From NCBI GenBank assembly GCA_956465555.1, contig OY101121.1, forward strand, positions 2,194,722 to 2,258,721: 64,000 nucleotides of DNA, given 5' to 3'. The position numbers and the translations under genes are program-made. Shown here one piece after another: positions 55,060-64,000 of the stretch. Within the stretch, counting starts at the first letter, position 1, and the number at the start of each line of letters is the position of its first letter. This DNA comes from Nitzschia sp. pyKryTriq1 (taxonomy: Eukaryota > Bacillariophyta > Bacillariophyceae > Bacillariales > Bacillariaceae). The notes beneath the pieces are model-generated. The model worked only from the letters and a program-made list of their open reading frames with translations. It searched no databases and was not told the origin of the DNA.

Positions 55060-55557
55060 AATGAATGGATGTATGAAAGAATGAATGAAGGGGAGGCTCG
55101 CTGGGTTGGGTTTTTCGTGGGGTCGCTACTCGCTAATAGAGAACTACTACTGACAGTTCAATACAATACAATACTTTCAACTTTTTTGGGAGGATTATTC
55201 TTGATTCTGAAATTATCATGGGGGCAGCACCAATCCGCTATTGCCTACTACTTCTAATAGTACTTCGACATACCGGGGGTGCTATCTGGATTGGTGTGTG
55301 ACTATCGCTCGTCCGCCGTCTCAACCATTTTTCTTTTGTACACGCGCATCATTCTTCTCTTGTCTTTCCAACAACCAAATTGTTGTCGCATCGGCCCGAG
55401 GGGAATACTACTAGAAGATCATTTCAAATAAATAACATCATAGAGACGCATCATCACTCAATCATCGCAGATACAATACATTGTTAGCTTGCCTTTTTTT
55501 AAAATAGCTACTGGTTACTCATACGATCCATCAAGCCAAGTCAGCCCTAACTACTCT
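55060..55557. other. Convergent intergenic region
   Basis: 498 bp between gene ends; nothing recognised. Confidence 0.5.
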
Positions 55558-58500
55558 CTAGTAGTACGCCCGCGGAGATCCAGAATTGGCCCGACGACGT
55601 CCTGGCTGAGACCAATCGCTGACAGCACCATAGACACCTGAATTTCCAGTACCCAAACGAGCTCCGTAACTGAAATCGAGGCCGGGTACGCTGAGCGTAC
55701 GATGTCGTCTTCGAGGTGGGTGTTTGCCCACCCACTCCAACAAGACCTCACGTTCCGTTTGCATTTCGCTCCAGTTCATGGTGGGTTCAAACCCCAAAGA
55801 GAGCAGACGTCGAGTACGGACATAGCGAAGCGACCCTTCCGGGCCACTTCGAGCCAGCACCAACGCTCCAGTTTCGTTGGCTTGCAAGATAGCTGGACTG
55901 ACAAAGGGTTGACGCATGGTGTCTCCGGCAGTCACCATGTCTCGCATGGCAATAATAGTCTCATTGGGAGCGGGTGGCTCTTCCTCGTCGGTAAGATCCA
56001 AGTTGGTCCAGCGCGGAAGACAATAGAGAAACCTGGCTGTGATATAAAGTGTAGCGATAGTTCCTCCCACCAGTACTGAAAACCAGTAAACATACAGGAT
56101 GATCATACGCCAGCTGCGAGGATGAATTTGAGAGAAACTGATAATGGCTCCTCGGTACGCTTGGAGAGCGTTTGCATGGGACAAGACGGGAAAACAAAAG
56201 GCAGCGTGGGCCGGAGAAAATTCCTTCTTTCGAAAGTCATGCCATCGATTCCAGAGACTAAGGCAACTGGCAAGGAATCCCAACACAGATAAAGCTGCCA
56301 TGACATGCATACAGGGTAGATAGACCATTCGGTGCACGTGTTGGAAGCGAGTCACATCAGGATGCTCCTCCTCAAACGAGGGCTGAGCCATGATTGTCAG
56401 GGCGTAGAGCGAAATGGCAGGAGCACTCATCTGCATCCAACCGACAGTGGCTGAGATCTTATCGTTGATTGCCACACGAATCAAACTGATCGGAAAGAAG
56501 AAAAAGTTGGCTGCCAACGACACCTAAAAGTCGCGAAGAAGAGAACCTGTGAGACGACCCCCCAAAAAATGGATGATTAGTTTTCACTTGGTAAACAAAC
56601 CAACGTACCGCCATGAGTAAATGACCAGGCATGGGGTAGTACAGCCACGTCTTGACGGCACTAAGACCCACACCTACGGTATTGGGAAACCAACTCGGAT
56701 CGGGCATAATTCGGTAGGCCAGTGTCATGTAGACGAACCAAACAACCAAGCAAAAATGGACACAGGCCGCCGACGTGACCATGAATTGTCCAATCGCTCC
56801 TCGGCCCGCAAAGACGCAGACGGTCGTCATGCACAGCAGGCCCGCTGGACTGGCTGTGGTCGGCGACGACATTTCATCCAGAACAGTTCTCGTGTAAAAG
56901 AGGACCTTGAGGACAAACAACATAGACAGAAACCCAGCGAAAATCTTGCAAGCAAAATGAAATCCAAGAGCGAGCCGGTACATGTCAGATTTGGTATCAC
57001 AGTAGAAGCATCCTGGAAATTCTGGAAAGGTGCATTGAGACGAGTGGAAGTGGACGGGCTCGCAGTGCGGGAGATTTGATTCGGCAAATTTGAACCAGAC
57101 GACTCCCAAAGTAACCACAGCCATGGCTATGGCACCAATCGTCAGGGGAAGATTGGCAATGAATGTTTCCACACCAATGGCGAACCTGTTGAGCCGCTTG
57201 GAGACATTGCGCCACCAATGACTGGTTTCCACGTCTCGCCGGTTCATTTCAGCTTCTTCTCTAGCCTCGGCTTTCCATTGAGCAATGAGCTTGGTGCGTT
57301 CTTTTTCCAGCATCCGAGCTCGCTTCTGGGTCCATTGGCGATAATCGAAATTGGATTCCGGAGACGAGTCATCCGAGAGATTCTCTTGTTGTTGCAACTG
57401 ACGAGATCCCTTGTGCTTGCGTTTCGATTTCTTTTTTTGACCCTTTCGACTTGATTTATGCTGCCTCTGCCCTGCGATGGCGTGTTCCATCATGGCTACC
57501 GACGAAGTTCGATTGTCCCAACGTTCCGTATTCGCCATGGTGTTGTCCATGTCGAGTCCCAGTGGAATTCCGCTTCCACCGCCCGACGGCTGTTGATAGT
57601 ATTGTTGATGATGATTAGCAGCAGCTTGATGCTGTCGACGGCTAGAAGAAGATGATGACGAAGATTGTCGGTGAGAACCATCACGTTCGTTGGTGCTAAT
57701 CCCAGGCGGAGGTAACAAGGAAGTTTGTTCGTTGGTATCCTCTTCTCCATAATAGTACGGGTTTTCGTTTCCAGCAGTATAACCACCAGGAGCTGTACCA
57801 CCACCTCCACCGGACGCCAGGGATCGCCTTGCATTCTTGGACCTTTTGTTATTATTGTTGTAGCGCCGTGGATCATTCGACTCCTCCTCTTCACTGCTAC
57901 TCGAATAACCTCCGCTCGATAATTCACCGCTTGCAGTTGTGGTGCCTCGCCCTGTAGACGTATTGGTATCCTCTTGCTCCTCTCCGTCCTCTTCTTCTTT
58001 TCCATCTTCCCAATCGTCATTGGTAATGGATGGTAATCGTTTATGTGTCCCCCTGGACGCCGGGGGTCGATCACTCGAACTGGATCGTGTTCGATGATGA
58101 CGCGGAAGCGGAGTAATGATTTGTTGAGGACTGGGCATGCGTCGATGCTGATGCTGCCGACCACCCATAATCACCGGATGAGGAGGAATGGTGCCTCGAT
58201 TCAAAAATTCTTGATTGCGTCGATGAAACTCCGAGACACTACTAGCTGGTGTAGTAGTAGCATCTTCTTTTGTGCTAGTCGTCGTCGGTGTCCATTGTTC
58301 CCGCAACAAATCCAAAAAGGAACCACTGCTGTTTTTGTGTCGATGATGTCCCCTGCCTGGCGACTCGGGAGCTGATGGTCCAGAACCCGCGCCATGATCC
58401 TGAAGAAAAAGATTCATACTTTCTTCACGCCGTTGAAAACTTTCCAAACTTGACATGCTCCCCATACTGTTCGAGTGGACATGCGTCGGGGGTGCTGCCA

Positions 58501-59467
58501 ACAAGGGTGGTGGTGGTGGTGGTGGTGGTGGACGAGTAGTAGACAAAGACTCGAGTGTAGATATTGTTGTATCGGCACCACCAGTGCTACCGGTACTGGG
58601 GGGAGTCGGGGTTATGATTCGAGCCGCCGCCACCGCAGCCTTGCCCGATACGGGTGGTCGTTTGGGTGGACGACGTGGATCATGCGAGGCTGTAGTGGAA
58701 GTACCGGTAGTAGGCGGCGGAGGCGCTTGTTTTCCAATGGTGCGATACGGACTCAAACGAGGCAGGCTGTTGGTGGTGGGGGCTTGCTGGGCGACTGGTT
58801 TGGTTTGTGATACTGATACTGATGCTGGTACTCCTGCTGCTTGATTTGGTGGCGGCATGTTGGCATAGGGATGATGGGGTGGTGGAGGATAGCCGTAGGG
58901 TGCTCCTCCTTGCTGCTGGTGCTGCTGTTGTTGTTGTTGGCCTGCTGGACCGGAAGGAGGTGCTCCACCAGGAGGAGGATATCCACCAGGAGGGTATCCA
59001 TGGGGTAGTTGTGGTGGTGGGTATCCATAGGGAGGATATCCTCCCATCGATCCTGGTGGCGCTAGTGGCGAAGGAGGCGGCATTCCATATATGCTCATAA
59101 ACGCTGCGACTTGTGATGGATCCATTCCGTAAAGAGGCGGCGGCGGTGGCATCATGGAAGGATGAAACGATGGGTGCTGTTGTTGTTGCTGCTGTTGTTG
59201 CTGCTGCTGCAGCTGTAGATGTTGTTGACTCGATTCGGGAGCTGTCATCCCTGGCAGATGTTGCTGGGGTGGAGGAGGGTACCGAAGAAAATTATTATTG
59301 GAATGATCACTAGTAGCAGTAGTAGTACCTGGCGGTCCGTTTCCGGCTGCATGTGGTGGATGTTGTAGTAAAGGTTGTGGCGGATATTGAGAAGGAAGTA
59401 AAGGATATGGCTGTGGTGGTGGTTGTATTGGTTGGTGATGCATCTGCTGCATCTGTGGCTGTATCAT

Positions 59468-59502
<35 letters not shown>

Positions 59503-60751
59503 TGTTTCCTTGTTGTTGCCTTAATTGCATAAGTTTCCGTCGTTCATGATACGGTAGCATTTGCGGATTTACGGGCGCAGAGGAAGATAATGGAGATGGT
59601 GGATGCTGCTGCTGCTGCTGATGATGATGCTGCTGATGCTGACTATGATAGGGATTGCCGGGTTGTTGCTGTCGCAGCGGTGGTGTACCACCTGATGCCG
59701 CCGATGATCCTGCTCCAACATATTTGAAACTCCCATTACTTGCCACACTGTCAAAACTGGGTCGCCGTCGTTTTTGGACGAAACTGTATGATTATATAAT
59801 TGCTGGATATGTTAGACAACAACCACTGATTGAACAAAACGATCAATGATATAGGACCACAAGTACAGTACTATACTGTAGTATACTGTAGTATAGTATA
59901 GTATATCATCTTTGCACGTACCTTCCATCACTTCCATCGGAATCATATTGTGCGCCCATTCCAGCAGTCATGTGTTGCGGGAAAAAAGGATGCACTGGAG
60001 GAATATTCATGACGTCGTCCGAGTCTTTTCGAACAGGCGTCGTGACGCTGCTTTTATTGTTGTTGCGAGGACTGGAGTTTTCAATCGTCGTCATGACAAT
60101 GCTGCTGCTGCTGCTGCTGCTGCTGATTTGGGATGGCTTGGGAGATGGTGGATATTGAAAAACAAGAACATTACTACTCGAAGAATCAGCTTGCTGCTGC
60201 TGCTGCTGCTGCTGATTCTTTTGTTTCTTGTTGGATGGTGGCTGTTGCCCTTCTGGTGGCTGAGACGACGACTTGGAAGACGCGGGCGCAAACGGACTGG
60301 CGGTTAAGGACGTTGAACTGGCAGAAGAAACATAGGACATGGCCGTCTGTATGGGGCCCGGTCCGCCTCCTCCTCCTGTAGCATCAGCATCAGCATCAGC
60401 TGCTGCTGATGCACTTGTGCTGTTGTTGTTGGTCTCGCCGCTCGTCTGCTGGAGATCAAACGTCGCTGTATCAGTATTGGTATTAGCATCTCCTGCTGTT
60501 ATTTCATAGTCGTTGTCGTTGTCGTTGTCGTCTCGAGGCTTCGTCGTCGTCGTCGTCGTCGTCGTCATCAAAGTAGAAGTCATTCCCGTCCCTTCGGTCA
60601 ACGAAGAACTTGATTCGATAATTTCCAAATGTTCCAACGAGGCGGCGGGTGGAGGGTGATGTGGAGACATCCTCTCCTCATCCTCATCCCCATTTTCCTC
60701 TTCTTGTTGTTGCTGTTGCTGTTGTTGCTGTTGTGGATGGCTCATCATCAT
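55558..60751 (-). CDS. SLAC1/TDT-type anion or dicarboxylate transporter with giant poly-Gln tail
   Basis: Three exons on the minus strand, 60751..59922, 59783..56609 and 56523..55558, with introns of 138 and 85 bp, give 1656 residues. The first junction rebuilds a basic phosphosite-like segment, FVQKRRRPSFDSVASNG; the second lies between HLLMA and VSLAANFFFF inside a membrane helix. About nine to ten membrane segments occupy the C-terminal third: ANLPLTIGAIAMAVVTLGVV, FACKIFAGFLSMLFVLKVLF, HFCLVVWFVYMTLAYRI, MQMSAPAISLYALTIMA, MHVMAALSVLGFLASCLSLW and LYVYWFSVLVGGTIATLYIT. The motifs PDPSWFPNTVG and FSPAHAAFCFPVLSHA match the TDT family (Mae1, TehA, SLAC1), which moves malate or small anions. 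The first 1120 residues are low complexity, rich in Gln, Pro, Ser and His, with several poly-Gln runs. Substrate is not known. Confidence 0.8.
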
Positions 60752-61981
60752 TCGACTTTCAGAGGTGGGTGTACAGTACTCAGGTGTTATCACTCTACAG
60801 GTGCTGTGTCACCGATATAATGTAATACTGTTTGATACCCGCGTTCAGTAATAGTACTGTATTCAACGGTGATAGGAACTGAAAGTAGAAGTGTAGAAGT
60901 AGAAGTAGAATTATGCGTACTGTCGTTGAGAGTTGAGACAGCCGTCGCGCTCGTCGCTACAGAAGCTACCGGTACAAGTACTGTACTGTACAGATAGATG
61001 ATGATGATGGAAAAGAGCGAGAAAATACGAGTACTGCGGATACTGCGGATATTACTACGGATAGAAGATGATGCTAGCTTGTGATCTTCTGATGATGATT
61101 CTTGATTGATGATGCGATACTCCGTCCCCTACTGTAATCTTGTACATAGGGTCTCTACTCGCCGTACTGCCTTCTTTTTTATTGGATCCTGCATGCGCTT
61201 CCTTCCTTCCTTCCTTCCTTCCTTTCTCTCCAAAAAATCGCGACGCCATGGTCGTTGCACCCGGAATCTGATTGGCATGGCCGGCGTGCGATTGGTTTTT
61301 GAAAACAAGCAATCTTAGGCAAGCAAGCCCAGCCCAGGCTTGCAGAGCTTGGCGGGCGGCGGGAGATTGGTGGCTGACTTCTCCGACCAAAGATTGACTG
61401 TGCGGTCTGCGGTCGCTCCTTTTCGGCCATCGGCCGCATCCAAACCCAAACACAAAACACAACTCCAAACTCAGATCACACCGTAACAAAGAAGACCAGA
61501 AAGAAGCAGAAGCAAAGGCACAGAAGATAAGAGAGAAGAATAGACTCACAAAGCCACTGTGTGATGGCCCCCCATCTTTTAAAACAAATAGACGACAAAT
61601 AATTAGAGTATGCTGGTAGTAATAACCATGATATTAAAATATAAGCGTGCATCCTACTACTAGCTACATAGCCGACAAGGAGTTGAGTTGTGTCGTCGTC
61701 ATTGTCTTTGGGCTGCGCTAGCTCTCGTCTTGCGTAGCAAAGCAGCAGCACCAGAAAGAGTGAGTCGTCCTCAGTCAGTCCCTCCAGTATAGGTACGGTA
61801 GAGTATAGTAGTAGAAGTTGAGTTGATATACATTTCACACAAAAGTCCACAAGTAAGTCCACAAACAAACAACATTGATTTCCCTTGATCATCATGATGA
61901 GGAGGAGGTCCGACCTCCTCTTTGCACAACATCATGCAGTGCGTGTTGCTGCTGATACCCATCGAGCAGTAAACACTTGAG
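60752..61981. other. Intergenic between TDT and HSF genes
   Basis: 1.2 kb. TACCGGTAC at about 60969 and GTAC words are near the TDT start; a CCTT microsatellite is at 61199..61224. The 164-codon open frame at 61055..61549 has no family pattern. Confidence 0.5.
61199..61224 (+). repeat. CCTT tetranucleotide microsatellite
   Basis: Six consecutive TTCC/CCTT units. Confidence 0.9.
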
Positions 61982-63413
61982 TTATGCGACCAATGATCCT
62001 CTTGAAAAGGACAAGAGCGCCCGGCAACCTGCCAAGACATCGTCCTCACCATTGGTGGTGGTGGTGATACTAGAAGTAGTCACCACATCATGGTGATGAT
62101 GGCAATGATCGTGAATAAAATGAGGAGACGGCGTCGTCTGCGTGGTTGTGTATTCTCGTAGTAGGCAGGGCTGCAGCAGCTCGTGATGAGCATTGGCAGG
62201 GAGGGTCGTCAAGTCGAGCGAAATTCGGCGACCTTGAGGTTGTTGATCTTCGTCTTCTTCCATACCCAGCAGGACTGGAGAAGATCTTGGAGAGATAATG
62301 GTCGGCCGAGACTTTTTGGCCGGTTGTTGTGTCGTTTGATCTTCTTGTTCGTCGTAAAATGGTGTCGGTAATAGTTCCGAGATGGATCGATCGCGCTTGC
62401 CAGTACTTGGAGTAGTAGTAGTGGGGGCTGCGGTGGCGGCTCCCACCGGTGTGGATCGACGCTTGAGGCGGAGAATATCGTCCATCACAATCACAGCGTC
62501 ATTGCAGTAGGTAGCACCTCGTTGTCTCCCCTTGCCCATGCGGATGAAACAAAAGTAATTCAATTGCCGACGAAGCGAGGCAAAGGAGCTGTGGTTAAAG
62601 TATCTTGGTAAAATGCTGGCTTCCACCTTGACACGATCATGCACCACAATGCGGCCCAGAGTGATGGCCGTGCCTTCTTTCACCGAGCCGGGATGGAAAG
62701 AAATGACATCTTCATTCTCTTTGAGCATATCCACCAAGCGTCTACGAAGAGGGAATATAGAGAAAAGAGGAGAAGGACGTGAGTGGTGTGGTGATAATAC
62801 CGGTATAAGCAAGGCAGGATCGGATCGGCATTGATGAATGATGGGTGTCAAGCGCACAGGCAGGGACGAGCGAGAAGCGCGTGTTGTGTACCGTATGTTG
62901 TGATGTCCGCGCCAAAAGCTTTTGTCCGTTTCGGACATTGGAGCTGACACCTGATTGGTGTTCGACTCACAGGAGTCACACAAGACGAATAAAGTGCGGC
63001 GAAAGATACGGTGATTGATCAGGTTATGGGCGCAACGAAGGAGAAAAAACAGTTCCGAACCCTCTTTGATGTTGTGTCCATGCATGCATGCGAGATGCAA
63101 GAAATGATGCCCAAATGATCGGAAGTCGAGCGCCATGGCGGCAAAACAACATATCAATAACATTCTGATAAGCATACGATGATGCTGGTGGAAGGGAGGC
63201 TTTGAAACGGTACTCAAAGAAGTACGTCTCGTCATTTTCTTCCACCAGCAAGGGGACGAAAAAATGAGAATTTCTTCCTTCCGCCAACCAGTACTGCTGC
63301 GCTTACCTCAAGAACGGAATGGTCTTTTCCTCCTCCTTCGAGGATCCTGAATCAGATCCATAAGGATCTTCAGAGACAGAGACGGTGCGACGGATGAGTT
63401 TGGTAGTCATCAT
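61982..63413 (-). CDS. HSF: Heat shock factor-type transcription factor
   Basis: Two exons on the minus strand, 63413..63307 and 62741..61982, joined in phase 2 over a 565-bp intron, give 288 residues. The start MMTTKLIRRTVSVSEDPYGS is preferred over an upstream ATG at 63590. HSF proteins bind GAA-type inverted repeats in DNA; diatoms have very large HSF families. The DNA-binding domain is split by the splice: KTIPFLR then RLVDMLKENEDVISFHPGSV, then ILPRYFNHSSFASLRRQLNY and FCFIRMGKGRQRGATYCND, which carries the recognition helix. Compared with the family, the wing is somewhat divergent. A basic/Ser linker with KRRSTPVG follows, then a His-rich tail. No clear coiled-coil trimer region is present, so it may be a shortened member. 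The intron is four times longer than others here and partly open in frame. Confidence 0.9.
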
Positions 63414-64000
63414 TGGAAAGATTATGGTGTCAACACAAGCTTGGTCGAGAAAGTTTCTAATGAGAATGTTTCTTCGGCAGCACCGACCGACCGGCGACGA
63501 GATCAAGAAGAAAAAATAAAGAAGACGAGCTTCTTGTTTCTCAAATAAAAGATCGAGGCGGAGCGCGAGCCGATTGGAACTTGATGTCATGCGAAATGTT
63601 TAGCCCGTAGAAACCACAGGGAATTTCAGTACAGGCAGCATTGGTAGTTGCCTTAAATAAAATAATAGTACAGCTCACTACTTTCAGAATCCAATGGGCT
63701 GTCGGTTCCCACTTCTTTTGTGCCGCCGGCACGCAATTCTGATGCCCCTGCGAGAAAATTGGCTTATATTGACACAGAAGGACTTGAACAGAAAAGCCAA
63801 GGATCAGTTTGCCGCGTCACTTTTTGAATCTTGACATACAGATTTGAAGAAGTGGAATGTGTGAAGGGCTTGGTTCTTCGGCGCGCTTCTGCCATCTGTC
63901 TTTGTGTCGAAGTCCCAAACTCATACCGGTAGCAACGAGGATCCACGTGTCGATCGCTGCGTCGCGCCCAGAAGAAAAATGAGGCGGCGTCAGTCAGTCA
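63414..64000. other. 5' flank of the HSF gene
   Basis: 587 bp with a TACCGGTA word near 63926. No further gene is supported before the window ends. Confidence 0.5.

Noticed and set aside
62760-63235. N-terminal part of the 417-codon frame over the HSF gene
   Set aside because: Splicing of exon 63413..63307 to 62741 rebuilds the HSF domain exactly, so this stretch is intron.

Overview
The window looks like nuclear DNA of a photosynthetic stramenopile, most likely a diatom. Three observations support this. Genes are compact, with few short GT-AG introns (mostly 85-265 bp). Several proteins begin with a signal peptide followed by an ASAF-type motif, the signature of import into a secondary plastid (ribulose-phosphate 3-epimerase, a violaxanthin de-epoxidase-related protein, a small acidic protein and a DUF2358 protein). 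Low-complexity stretches of Ser, Gln, Asn, His and Asp are common inside otherwise normal proteins. The species cannot be fixed from sequence alone. I saw no rRNA, tRNA, CRISPR array, plasmid or phage feature.

I support 23 protein genes; eleven are spliced and their exon joins are given in the entries. From left to right: an FCP1-type RNA polymerase II CTD phosphatase (+), a His-rich ZIP metal transporter (-), a plastid DUF2358 protein (-), a RAP-domain organelle RNA protein (+), plastid ribulose-phosphate 3-epimerase (+), a type II membrane glycosyltransferase (+), an SFT2 vesicle protein (-), a single-pass beta-helix-like surface protein (-), an unknown diatom-type protein (-), an SLC4 bicarbonate transporter (-), a YIP1-family Golgi protein (+), an unknown spliced protein (+), a seven-helix GPCR-like receptor with a 20-nt microexon (-), DNA topoisomerase III alpha with five exons (+), a small spliced plastid protein (+), a membrane protein with a broken frame (+), a VDE-related protein (-), a very large TBC-domain protein fused to a 51-residue tandem repeat array (+), a sirtuin-like protein (+), a plastid TPR protein (-), a BTB-like protein (+), a SLAC1/TDT-type anion transporter with a giant poly-Gln tail (-) and a heat shock factor (-).

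Genes are not in operons. Neighbours belong to different processes: transcription, secretory traffic, carbon and bicarbonate metabolism, photoprotection, DNA topology and stress response. Intergenic DNA is 0.2-2.6 kb and rich in palindromic words built from TACCGGTA, GTAC and TAGTAGTA. It also holds several microsatellites, two strong G/C runs and a previously unnamed dispersed repeat of about 75 bp present in three full copies and one partial copy. The most unusual items are the TBC/51-residue-repeat fusion, the 20-nt microexon, the frame break in the membrane gene at about 39,886, and the dispersed repeat.
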